Assembly: GCF_001909055.1 (NCBI RefSeq) | Contig: NZ_LVWI01000033.1 | Location: forward strand, 1-64,000 | Length of the DNA: 64,000 nt | Direction: 5' to 3' | From: Paenibacillus helianthi | Lineage (GTDB): Bacteria > Bacillota > Bacilli > Paenibacillales > Paenibacillaceae | Shown here: piece after piece, positions 1-8,267 of the stretch | Layout: every line of letters starts with the position of its first letter | Numbering within the stretch: position 1 is the stretch's first letter | Program-made: the position numbers and the translations under genes | The notes under the pieces: model-generated | Databases searched by the model: none | The model's input: only the letters and a program-made list of their open reading frames with translations | Told to the model about the DNA's origin: nothing

Positions 1-252
1 GTTGCTCGACACTTCCATTTTACCAAAGGGCGATTTCTTTTTGTGATTTTTGAAAGAATTGTAGGAACGTTCCCCCGCTTAAACAGCGGAGAGGACGGAC
101 TGATTGCGGAAAAGCGGTAGCGGTCGCCTTGCTCTCCGGATTTTTACCGCTACGGGAAATAAATAAAATCTGGAGAGCACAGCGATTGTAGCAACGGTCC
201 GTTCGCGGAGCGTCCGCACCAAGTGCGCAAGTCCATCCAACTCAAAAACAGC
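1..252. repeat. Palindromic intergenic element without a gene
   Basis: No credible coding frame is visible. The stretch is built from nested inverted repeats: a short hairpin (75-79 with 85-89), a 14-bp stem with one G-T mismatch (131-144 with 165-178), and an outer, less perfect pairing of about 90-130 with 180-215. The overall shape is one long imperfect palindrome of roughly 130 bp, as expected for a dispersed REP or MITE-like repeat. Whether it occurs elsewhere in the genome cannot be seen from this window. Confidence 0.5.
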
Positions 253-296
253 GGGGCTGTCTCAAGTAGCCATTTCATGGCTTTTGAGACAGCCCC
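253..296 (-). terminator. Terminator of the marR-efflux operon
   Basis: A 13-bp perfect stem (253-265 with 284-296) encloses a second 6-bp stem (268-273 with 277-282). Read on the minus strand it follows the stop of the transporter gene and is followed by a run of five T within the next 10 bases, so it fits a rho-independent terminator. Confidence 0.8.
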
Positions 297-339
297 TTCT
301 GTTCGTAATTATGAGTACAAGTTCTTGCAAGTAAGCAGC

Positions 340-1869
340 TTATGCCTGCTGTGACTTCACTTTCTGTAGCTGCACAGGCTCCTCCTCTTCCGTTTTGAGG
401 AAGTCAGGCTGCGGAGAGGTTTTCTTGATGAACAAGGCCAGCACCAGGGCCACAACGGTCACCCAGGTAGCTACGGTAAACGCATGGGTAATCCCGTTGA
501 TCGTGGCATCTTGTGTAAGTTTGAGCATTGCCGCCTTGTCGGTCTGGGATACAGCTCCGCTCATTACGGCATCCGTAATGTTGCTCTTCGTACGGTTGGT
601 CATCAGGCTGACGAACAGCGCCATACCCAGTGCTCCCCCTACCGTCCGCAGCGTATTGGACATTGCGGTACCGTGTGAAGCCAAGCGCTGCGGCAGCTGG
701 TTCAGACCGGCGGTTACAATTGGCATCATCAGCATGGACATCCCGAACATCCGGGCTGTGTACGTCAGAATCAGGTGGGTGTACGTAGTTGTATGGGTAA
801 TCTGGCTGAATTCCCAAGTGGTAACGGTAGTAATAACCAGACCGATAACGGACAGCCATCTGGCACCGATTTTATCAAAAATAATCCCTGTGATCGGAGA
901 CATTACGCCCATAAGAATTGCACCCGGCAGCAGCATCAGCCCCGACTCCATGGGTGTAAAGCCACGGATCGTCTGCAGATAGATCGGCAGCAGGATCATA
1001 CCGGAATACAGTGCCATCGTAACAATAATGTTAATGACTGTAGTCAATGAGTACATATTGTACCGGAATATACGGAACTCGAGCAGCGGCTTGTCGGTGG
1101 TAAGCTCACGCCATACAAACAATGCCAAAGATACAACGCCAAGAATCAGGCAGGCATATACTGTCGGGCTGTTCCAGCCGTCTGTACCGGCATCACTGAA
1201 GCCATACAGCAATCCGCCGAAACCAAGCGTGGACAGGACCACACCCAATTTATCCAATCTGGGTGAAGTCAGCTTTCCGACATTCTGCATCGTCTTCATC
1301 CCCAGCAGCGTGGAGAAAATAGCCAGCGGAAGCACAATGTAGAACAGCACCCGCCAGGAATAGTTCTGAACCACCCAGCCGGACAGCGTAGGTCCTACAG
1401 CCGGGGCAAAAATCATGGCGACTGCCATCAGACCCATCGCTTTACCGCGCTCTTCAATCGGGAAGATCCGCAGGAAGACGATGTTCATCAACGGCATTAG
1501 AATACCTGCGCCGACAGCCTGGATCACTCTGCCGACCATAATCATCTCAAATCCGGTCCCTATGGCACAGACCAGCGTTCCTATAGAAAAAAGGATCATT
1601 GCCGTAGTAAATAATTGACGGGTGGTAAACTTCTCCACCAGAAAGGCACTGATTGGAATAAGCACCCCGTTCACCAGCATAAATCCTGTGGTCAGCCATT
1701 GCGCCGTATTGGCGGCAATGTTGAGGTCCTCCATCATTTTGGGCAGTGCCACATTCATCAGCGTCTGATTCAGCAGCGCTACGAATGCGCCTATCAGAAG
1801 GGCTGCAATAATGGGGCCTCTGCGTATCGTCTTCGACGGCGAGCCAGCGTTAGCAGATATTGTACTCAT
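340..1869 (-). CDS. MFS drug exporter, DHA2 (EmrB/QacA) family
   Basis: This 509-residue protein is a probable proton-driven multidrug exporter of the cytoplasmic membrane. The length and hydrophobic pattern fit the 14-helix DHA2 family, which includes B. subtilis LmrB. Diagnostic stretches are ALLNQTLMNVALP (about 31-43) in helix 1, QWLTTGFMLVNGVLIP (about 57-72), and GRVIQAVGAGILMPL (113-127), the family motif C region, followed by the loop ERGKAMGLM. The start ATG overlaps the TGA of the upstream marR gene (ATGA), so the two are translationally coupled and form one operon. Expression is probably set by that MarR protein. The substrate cannot be read from the sequence. Confidence 0.93.
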   Translation of the reverse strand: MSTISANAGSPSKTIRRGPIIAALLIGAFVALLNQTLMNVALPKMMEDLNIAANTAQWLTTGFMLVNGVLIPISAFLVEKFTTRQLFTTAMILFSIGTLVCAIGTGFEMIMVGRVIQAVGAGILMPLMNIVFLRIFPIEERGKAMGLMAVAMIFAPAVGPTLSGWVVQNYSWRVLFYIVLPLAIFSTLLGMKTMQNVGKLTSPRLDKLGVVLSTLGFGGLLYGFSDAGTDGWNSPTVYACLILGVVSLALFVWRELTTDKPLLEFRIFRYNMYSLTTVINIIVTMALYSGMILLPIYLQTIRGFTPMESGLMLLPGAILMGVMSPITGIIFDKIGARWLSVIGLVITTVTTWEFSQITHTTTYTHLILTYTARMFGMSMLMMPIVTAGLNQLPQRLASHGTAMSNTLRTVGGALGMALFVSLMTNRTKSNITDAVMSGAVSQTDKAAMLKLTQDATINGITHAFTVATWVTVVALVLALFIKKTSPQPDFLKTEEEEPVQLQKVKSQQA

Positions 1870-2321
1870 AGCTTCTTGTTCTCTCTCCCTTGTTCTAAAA
1901 TTTTAATAATTTCACCATGCAATCGCAGCAGCTCTTTGGCATCTTCAGCGGGTATGTTCGACAATGGCTCCAGATGGCTTCTGAGCGACTGCTTGCTTCG
2001 CTCCCTGATCTCCAGGCCTTTCTCAGTCATTGCCAGCCTAAATATGCGTTTGTCGCTCTCTGAGCGTTGTCTGGTTATCAGTCCAGCCTTTACCATTCGG
2101 TCCACTACACCGCTCGCAGCGCTGTTCCCCAAATGCAACAGGTCCGCAAGCTCCGTGATCCCTATATCAGGGTGAGCCGCCAATTTACGCAAGACCATTA
2201 ACTGGGTAGATGTAATGCCCAGCTCGTCTGCATCCTTCCACATCAGCTGTTGAAAATTATGGATGATACAACGGAACGAAGAAAAGATTTCATCCAATTG
2301 CTGCTCTTTATCCTCCAACAC
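1866..2321 (-). CDS. MarR-family transcriptional repressor
   Basis: This 151-residue regulator has the MarR winged-helix layout: dimerisation helix, then a helix-turn-helix around GITELADLLHLGNSAASGVVDRMVKAGL (about 54-81) and a wing at RSESDKRIFRLAMTEKG. The start is GTG: a GGAGGT site lies 7 bases upstream, while the ATG that sits between them runs into a stop after five codons. It is the first gene of an operon with the DHA2 exporter, and its promoter carries a 12-bp palindrome at the start-site region, which suggests autoregulation and co-regulation of the pump. The inducing ligand is unknown. Confidence 0.93.
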   Translation of the reverse strand: MLEDKEQQLDEIFSSFRCIIHNFQQLMWKDADELGITSTQLMVLRKLAAHPDIGITELADLLHLGNSAASGVVDRMVKAGLITRQRSESDKRIFRLAMTEKGLEIRERSKQSLRSHLEPLSNIPAEDAKELLRLHGEIIKILEQGRENKKL

Positions 2322-2357
2322 TCATTACCTCCATGAAATTCACATACTCAATAATAC

Positions 2358-2400
2358 TTCGCATGCGAACTATTTTACTATTTACTTATTTATTCGTCAA
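2358..2400 (-). promoter_or_regulatory. marR operon promoter with palindromic operator
   Basis: On the minus strand a near-consensus sigma-A promoter is visible: -35 TTGACG (2395-2400), 17-bp spacer, -10 TAAAAT (2372-2377). Directly downstream lies the perfect palindrome TTCGCATGCGAA (2358-2369), covering the expected transcription start. This arrangement is typical of MarR autorepression, with the repressor blocking RNA polymerase. Binding itself is inferred. Confidence 0.75.
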
Positions 2401-2497
2401 CCATTTACTGAAATTTTCTGAAACTATCATTTTGGTATTTGGAGTATTTCCGGTTTAATATATACTTTAGAAGAATGACAACATTAAAGCGGAAGCG

Positions 2498-3193
2498 GTG
2501 AGCCTCTTGAATCTTGAAGCACGGACAATCTGGAGCGCCAAGCATAAGCAATTGACTGGAATCATTACAAAACGTGAGGAGCATACTAATGCGGCAGCTC
2601 TGTTCCTGGAGCTCCATGCCAACCTGTACGCCTCGGATGGCACGAATCAGGGACAGGTAACCTATGAAGATGTGCTGTTGGAAGATCTCCGCGAGCAAAC
2701 CCTGCGCAGTTATCCGGTACATACCGTTAACAGTAATAATTCGATCGTGTGGCATATTTGGCACAGTGCCCGAATTGAGGACATTACCATGAATATCCTC
2801 ATTGCAGACAGTGAACAAATCCTTCATTCCGGGCATTTTGCCGACAAGCTTCAAACCCCTTTTATTCATTCCGGAAACGGGATGAGCGAAGAGGACATCG
2901 CCGAATTCAGTGAAACGGTCCACATTGAAGCTTTGCTGGCTTACCGTCAGGCCGTAGCAGCACGGACACGGTCCATCATCGCTGCTCTGCAGCCCGGGCA
3001 ATTTCGGGCCAAACCCGGTCCCGCGCAGATCAGCAGACTTTCCGGGGAAGGCGCTGTGAAAGAATCGGAACAATGGCTCATTGATTACTGGGGGAGCAGG
3101 ACCATTGCGGGCCTGGTGCTGATGCCTGCCACGAGGCATAACTTCGTTCATTTGAATAAAGCCATGCGGATCAAACTGAAACTGCAAAAATAA
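2498..3193 (+). CDS. DinB-family (DUF664-like) four-helix protein
   Basis: This 231-residue protein resembles the DinB/YfiT superfamily of metal-binding four-helix bundles, many of which are thiol transferases or uncharacterised. The helix with VWHIWHSARIEDITMNI (84-100) and the C-terminal HNFVHLNKA (214-222) supply the histidines usually used for metal binding. The start is uncertain: GTG at 2498 has only a weak ribosome site, and its GTGA overlaps the stop of a tiny upstream frame (ATG at 2474, 8 codons). It stands alone on the plus strand, convergent with the next gene. No substrate can be assigned. Confidence 0.8.
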   Translation: MSLLNLEARTIWSAKHKQLTGIITKREEHTNAAALFLELHANLYASDGTNQGQVTYEDVLLEDLREQTLRSYPVHTVNSNNSIVWHIWHSARIEDITMNILIADSEQILHSGHFADKLQTPFIHSGNGMSEEDIAEFSETVHIEALLAYRQAVAARTRSIIAALQPGQFRAKPGPAQISRLSGEGAVKESEQWLIDYWGSRTIAGLVLMPATRHNFVHLNKAMRIKLKLQK

Positions 3194-3231
3194 CAGGACT
3201 CCTAAGCTCATTGAATCCGGTATCCAAAATG

Positions 3232-3268
3232 AAAGAGCGCACCCTATCTTGCAAAGGGCGCGCTCTTT
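3232..3268. terminator. Bidirectional terminator between convergent genes
   Basis: A 9-bp stem (3232-3240 with 3260-3268, AAAGAGCGC and its complement) plus an inner CCCT/AGGG pairing lies between the DinB-type gene and the convergent activase gene. T- and A-rich flanks on both sides allow use in either direction. Confidence 0.75.
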
Positions 3269-3285
3269 GAATTTATTTAAGCTAA

Positions 3286-6200
3286 TTATAGATCGCTTCT
3301 AATGCCCACTATTACAGGCTTAACCGTGCTGCCTTTTTTCACCTTTGGGGTAGGGAGGGGGGCACGGTTCTCCAGCCCGCTGGCGATAGACATCATGAGC
3401 TTGATCCGGTTCGCCTGGTTCACGACACTGACCCCCGCATCATAATCAATGGCGGCAATGTTGGCTCCGGGATACAGATCCTTCAGCCCCTTAATCATTC
3501 CCCGTCCGGTAATATGATTCGGCAGACAGGCGAAAGGCTGGATACAAGCTATATTATTAACCCCGTTATCCAGCAGATCCATCATTTCCGCAGTCAGGAA
3601 CCAGCCCTCTCCCATTTGGTTGCCCACAGAGACCAGGCGGCTGGCCTTCTCGGCCAGTCCGTAGATATTCTCTCGCCCTTTGGCCAGTCCTGCTTCTTCC
3701 AGCGCCACCTTAACTGGTTTGCGGTAAATTTCCAGATAAGAGATCAGCATTGGATTAATGTAGCCCAGCTTTCTACTTTTACCGAACTGCTCAGCTTTGT
3801 AAATGGGATTGTAGACGCAATAGAAAATGAAATCCAGGAAATCCGGCATGACCGCTTCGCCGCCCTCGGCTTCAATCATCTCAATGATGTGATTGTTGGC
3901 ATCCGGATGAAATTTGATCAGGATTTCACCCACGATTCCCACTCGCGGCTTCACGGCTCTAATCACAGGGAGTTGGCTGAATTCTGCCACGATCTCCCGG
4001 GTCAGACGTTTGTATTCCCTGAACGAGAAGGTAGACAGGCTGGACTTGCAGCGGTCCATCCCTTTGCGGAACAAGGCCTGGGCGCTTCCCGGAATCACCT
4101 CATACGGTCTGAAGCGGTGCAGCAGACGCATCATCAGGTCGCCGTAACACGCGGCTGCAATCAGGCGGTTTGCCAGCTTCAGGCTAATGCGGAAGCCGGG
4201 CTGGTTCTCCATTCCGGAGGCATTCAGCGAAATTACCGGAATCTGCCCCAGCCCGGAGTCCTTCAGTGCCTTGCGCAGCAGTGAAATATAATTAGTTGCC
4301 CGGCAGCCTCCCCCCGTCTGCGACATAATCACAGCGGTCCGGTCCGGATCATAGTCTCCGCTCTTTAGTGCCGACAGCATTTGTCCGATGGTGACAATCG
4401 CCGGATAGCAAGCATCATTATTTACATATCTGAGACCCTCCTCTGTCTCCTTCGGTCCGGTGCTCTCCAGGATTTTGAGCCGGTATCCGGCGTCACGGAA
4501 GACCCGTTCGAACAGTTCGAAATGAATCGGTGACATTTGCGGAGCCAGAATAGTGTAGGTTTCCTTCATTTCCTTTGTAAAAGGCACGTTGGCCTGTGTC
4601 TTGTACAGAAGCTGAGGCTGAACATCGCCCTTCTCCCGTTCGCGCATGGCCGCGATCAGGGACCGCAGACGGATGCGCGCGGCACCCAGATTGCTGATCT
4701 CATCAATCTTGATTAAGGTATATACCTTGTTATTGCGTTCCATAATGTCCTGAACCGCATCGCATGTGATGGCATCAATACCGCAGCCGAACGAGGTCAG
4801 CTGCACCAGCTCCAAATCGTTTCTGCTGGCGGCCAGACGGGCTGCGCGGTACATCCGGGCATGATAGGTCCACTGGTTAACTACTCCCACATCCCCTTCA
4901 CTGCGGTCCAGGTGACAGACTGAATCCTCGGTCAGCACAGCCAGCCCCATGCCCGTAATCATCTCAGCAATGCCATGATTAATCTCAGGGTCTGCATGGT
5001 AGGGATGTCCGCAGAGCAGAATCCCCTTGGTATCACTATGAGTAAGGAATTCGAGCGTTTCTTCGCCTTTGTTTCGCAGATCTGCTTTGGCCCGTTCGGC
5101 TTCGGCGAGACCGGTCTGCACGGCAGCGGCAATCTCTTCCTTGGGAATATCCATAAAAGTCTTCACTAGAACCCGGGTCAGCGCCGGGATATCATCAAAG
5201 GTCAGAAATGGACTCACGAGCGGTATGCCTTTTTCTTTTAGCCCATCCATGTTGTTGCGGATGACTTCGGGATAGGAGGCCACCACAGGACAGTTGAAAT
5301 GGTTCTGCGCCGCGTCATCTTCCTTCTTCTCGTACACAACAGCCGGGTAAAAAATGAAATCGACTCCCTTGCTAAGCAGGCTCTGGACATGGCCATGGGC
5401 CATCTTCGCCGGATAACAAATGGATTCGGAAGGGATGGTATCCATTCCACTCTCGTAGAGCTTCTTGCTGGACTTCGGCGACAGCACCGTCCGGTAGCGC
5501 AGTGTGGTAAAAAAGGTATGCCAGAACGGGTAGTTCTCAAACATATTCATAGTCCGCGGAATACCGACCGTCCCCCGCTGCGCCTGCTCCTCAGGCAGCC
5601 CCTCATAATCAAAAAAACGTTCATATTTATATTGCATCAGATTCGGAAGGCTATTCTTCTCTTTCTTGCCCCCGGCCCCGCGCTCACAGCGGTTGCCAGT
5701 TACATGGAAGCTCTTGTCGGGGAAGCGGCTGATCGTCAGTGCACAGTTGTTGGCGCAAAGGCCGCAGCGGCCCGGAGAGACTTCATATTTGAAGGCTTCC
5801 AGTTCCTCGGGCCCCAGAAGGGTGCTGGTTCCGTCAAGTCCAGCCTGCTCTCTGGCAATCAGCGCACACCCGTAAGCGCCCATCACACCTGCAATATCCG
5901 GTCTGACCACGGTTCTTCCGGTGAGCAGTTCAAACGCCCGAAGCACCGCCTCATTATAAAAGGTACCGCCCTGCACGATGATATTGCGTCCCAGATCCTC
6001 CGGGTTGCGGATTTTGATCACCTTTTGCAGCGCATTCTTAATAACGGAATACGCAAGCCCTGCCGATAAATCGGCAAGAGTGGCGCCTTCCTTCTGAACC
6101 TGCTTCACTTTGGAATTCATAAAGACCGTACAGCGTGAGCCCAGGTTGACCGGCTCCGTGGATTCCAATGCGGCGGCGGCAAATTCTCCAATGCCTAGCT

Positions 6201-7572
6201 CCAGAGCAGACGCAAAGCTCTCCAGGAAGGAGCCGCAGCCCGCGGAGCAGGCTTCGTTCAGCATGAGGCTGTCGATGGCGCCGCCGCGGATCTTGATGCA
6301 CTTCATATCCTGTCCGCCGATATCGAGGATGAAATCAACCTCCGGCATGAACTTGGAGGCTGCCTTATAGTGGGCTACCGTCTCCACTTCGCCTCCATCT
6401 GTACGAAGCGCTGCCTTGACCAGGCCTTCGCCATAACCGGTTGCATAGGCACCGGCAATATGACAGCCCTCCGGCAGAATCCGGTAAATCTCCTTCAGAG
6501 CATCGCTTACAGACTGCAGGGGATTGCCTTTGTTGCTTCCATAAAAGGTATAGAGGATTTCGTCTGCTGAGCCGGTAATTACCAGCTTGGTTGTGGTAGA
6601 CCCGGCATCAATGCCGAGATAACAGGGACCGCGATATGTATCCAGTTCAGAGCGCGGAGCTGCCGCCTGGCCGTGGCGGAGACGGAACTGCGCCAGATCG
6701 TCCGGCGTCGCGAACAGCGGCTGCAGCTCGGCATCCTCGGCACGGTCGGCTGAGAAGTCGACGGCGTCGAGCCGGGCCAGCCAGCCGGACAGCGGCAGAA
6801 CCAGCGGATCGTTCTGCGATAGCGCTGAACCGATTGCGACAAAATACTGTGAACGCTCCGGGAACAGTACATCCCCTTCGTTCAGTCCAAGGGTCTCTGC
6901 AAAACGTTGCCGCAGCGCGGGCAGGAAGGTCAGCGGTCCGCCCAGGAAGGCTACCCGTCCGCGGATCGGGCGTCCGCAGGCCAGTCCGCTGATCGTCTGG
7001 TTGACGATGCTCTGAAAAATAGAAGCCGCCACATCCTCGCGGCGGGCGCCTTCATTAAGCAGCGGCTGCACATCGCTTTTGGCAAATACACCGCAACGCG
7101 ATGCGATAGGGTAGATCCTTTCATGCTGTTCGGCCAGGGTATTCAAGCCCGCCGGGTCTGTCTGCAGCAGGGAAGCCATCTGATCAATGAATGCTCCCGT
7201 GCCGCCCGCACAGGCCGTGTTCATCCGCTGCTCAATGCCGCCGCTGAGATAGATGATTTTGGCGTCCTCTCCGCCAAGCTCAATCGCTGTATCACACTGC
7301 GGGATCAGCTCGCTGATCGCTTTCGTGCAGGCAATGACCTCCTGAACAAAGGGGACCTCGCCAAGCTTCGAGAGAGACAAGCCGGAGGAACCGCTTACAG
7401 TAAGTGCAGCCTCACGATCCGGGAACCTGTCCCGCACATCCGACAGGAGGGATAGCGCAGCTTTTTTTATATCGCTAAAATGTCTCACATAATCCTGATA
7501 TATAATCGTATCACGTTCCATAACAACCAATTTGGCCGTAGTTGATCCGACGTCCAGCCCAATACGCAGCAT
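3286..7572 (-). CDS. Fused 2-hydroxyacyl-CoA dehydratase activase/reductase-type protein
   Basis: This protein of about 1,428 residues joins two ASKHA ATPase modules of the BcrAD/BadFG/HgdC activase family to a long region related to CoA enzyme activase (DUF2229) and dehydratase-subunit families. Module 1 starts DVGSTTAKL and has NTACAGGTGAF (Cys121) and SRCGVF (Cys160), matching the 4Fe-4S ligands of HgdC. Module 2 repeats this: DAGSTTTKL, GGQDMK, NEACSAGCG (Cys442) and SRCTVF (Cys481). A Cys cluster follows at about 604-630 (CGLCANNC and NRCERG). The start is the third of three tandem ATGs, 7 bases after GAGGG. Characterised relatives couple ATP hydrolysis to low-potential electron transfer; the substrate here is unknown. 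Confidence 0.88.
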   Translation of the reverse strand: MLRIGLDVGSTTAKLVVMERDTIIYQDYVRHFSDIKKAALSLLSDVRDRFPDREAALTVSGSSGLSLSKLGEVPFVQEVIACTKAISELIPQCDTAIELGGEDAKIIYLSGGIEQRMNTACAGGTGAFIDQMASLLQTDPAGLNTLAEQHERIYPIASRCGVFAKSDVQPLLNEGARREDVAASIFQSIVNQTISGLACGRPIRGRVAFLGGPLTFLPALRQRFAETLGLNEGDVLFPERSQYFVAIGSALSQNDPLVLPLSGWLARLDAVDFSADRAEDAELQPLFATPDDLAQFRLRHGQAAAPRSELDTYRGPCYLGIDAGSTTTKLVITGSADEILYTFYGSNKGNPLQSVSDALKEIYRILPEGCHIAGAYATGYGEGLVKAALRTDGGEVETVAHYKAASKFMPEVDFILDIGGQDMKCIKIRGGAIDSLMLNEACSAGCGSFLESFASALELGIGEFAAAALESTEPVNLGSRCTVFMNSKVKQVQKEGATLADLSAGLAYSVIKNALQKVIKIRNPEDLGRNIIVQGGTFYNEAVLRAFELLTGRTVVRPDIAGVMGAYGCALIAREQAGLDGTSTLLGPEELEAFKYEVSPGRCGLCANNCALTISRFPDKSFHVTGNRCERGAGGKKEKNSLPNLMQYKYERFFDYEGLPEEQAQRGTVGIPRTMNMFENYPFWHTFFTTLRYRTVLSPKSSKKLYESGMDTIPSESICYPAKMAHGHVQSLLSKGVDFIFYPAVVYEKKEDDAAQNHFNCPVVASYPEVIRNNMDGLKEKGIPLVSPFLTFDDIPALTRVLVKTFMDIPKEEIAAAVQTGLAEAERAKADLRNKGEETLEFLTHSDTKGILLCGHPYHADPEINHGIAEMITGMGLAVLTEDSVCHLDRSEGDVGVVNQWTYHARMYRAARLAASRNDLELVQLTSFGCGIDAITCDAVQDIMERNNKVYTLIKIDEISNLGAARIRLRSLIAAMREREKGDVQPQLLYKTQANVPFTKEMKETYTILAPQMSPIHFELFERVFRDAGYRLKILESTGPKETEEGLRYVNNDACYPAIVTIGQMLSALKSGDYDPDRTAVIMSQTGGGCRATNYISLLRKALKDSGLGQIPVISLNASGMENQPGFRISLKLANRLIAAACYGDLMMRLLHRFRPYEVIPGSAQALFRKGMDRCKSSLSTFSFREYKRLTREIVAEFSQLPVIRAVKPRVGIVGEILIKFHPDANNHIIEMIEAEGGEAVMPDFLDFIFYCVYNPIYKAEQFGKSRKLGYINPMLISYLEIYRKPVKVALEEAGLAKGRENIYGLAEKASRLVSVGNQMGEGWFLTAEMMDLLDNGVNNIACIQPFACLPNHITGRGMIKGLKDLYPGANIAAIDYDAGVSVVNQANRIKLMMSIASGLENRAPLPTPKVKKGSTVKPVIVGIRSDL

Positions 7573-7696
7573 CATCATGCCCTCATCACCATGCCTTGCT
7601 CCAAATTTGAAGTAATATGAGGCAACTATATCATGAGAGCGCCTTATAGAGGCTGTTAGAAATGTTACAGACATTTACAATTAATTACTAGCATAC

Positions 7697-8164
7697 TTAT
7701 TTATTCATGATTTCTCCCAATACTGCTTCAACATGTCCTTTGACCCGGACCTTCCTCCATTCTTTGACCAGAAGGCCTTGCTCATCAATCAGAAAGGTAG
7801 AGCGCACAATACCCATAAATTCTTTGCCGTACAGTTTCTTAAGCTGCCAGACTCCGAATAATTGGCTTACCTTATGCTCCTCATCGGAGAGCAGCGGAAA
7901 CGGCAGACTGTTCCTCTCGATGAACTTCGCGTGGGAAGACAGGCTGTCCGGGCTGATTCCCAGCAGAACTGCATTGCCCCGGGCAATCGGGTCCCCGGCG
8001 TCACGGAATTCGCAAGCCTCCTGGGTACAGGCAGGCGTCATATTTTTCGGATAAAAATACAGCACTACCTTGCTGCCCCGGTAATCCCGTAAGCTGATGT
8101 TCTGTCCAGTTGAAGCGGGAAGGGTGAAATCCGGCACTTCTTGTCCGACCTTAAGTTCGTTCAT
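7697..8164 (-). CDS. bcp: Thioredoxin-dependent peroxiredoxin Bcp (PrxQ type)
   Basis: This 155-residue cytoplasmic peroxidase reduces hydrogen peroxide and organic hydroperoxides with thioredoxin. The thioredoxin-fold motif FYPKNMTPACTQEACEFRD contains the peroxidatic Cys46 and, five residues on, Cys51, the resolving cysteine position of E. coli Bcp. The rest (PDFTLPAST near the N terminus, GVWQLKKLYGKEFMGIVRSTFLID) fits the family over its usual length. It is transcribed away from the LCP gene on its right; the large activase gene lies 124 bp downstream on the same strand. Confidence 0.95.
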   Translation of the reverse strand: MNELKVGQEVPDFTLPASTGQNISLRDYRGSKVVLYFYPKNMTPACTQEACEFRDAGDPIARGNAVLLGISPDSLSSHAKFIERNSLPFPLLSDEEHKVSQLFGVWQLKKLYGKEFMGIVRSTFLIDEQGLLVKEWRKVRVKGHVEAVLGEIMNK

Positions 8165-8206
8165 TTACTGTTTCGCTCCTTAATAATATGGATGTATATT
8201 CCGAAA

Positions 8207-8235
8207 TTGCTTGTATACCTAAAAGAAATTATAAT
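8207..8235 (+). promoter_or_regulatory. Promoter of the LCP gene
   Basis: A -35 TTGCTT (8207-8212) and a perfect -10 TATAAT (8230-8235) are separated by 17 bp. The expected start is about 25 bp before the coding region of the LCP protein. Confidence 0.7.
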
Positions 8236-8267
8236 GTAGAGAATGTGAATGGGAAAGGAAGAACGAA

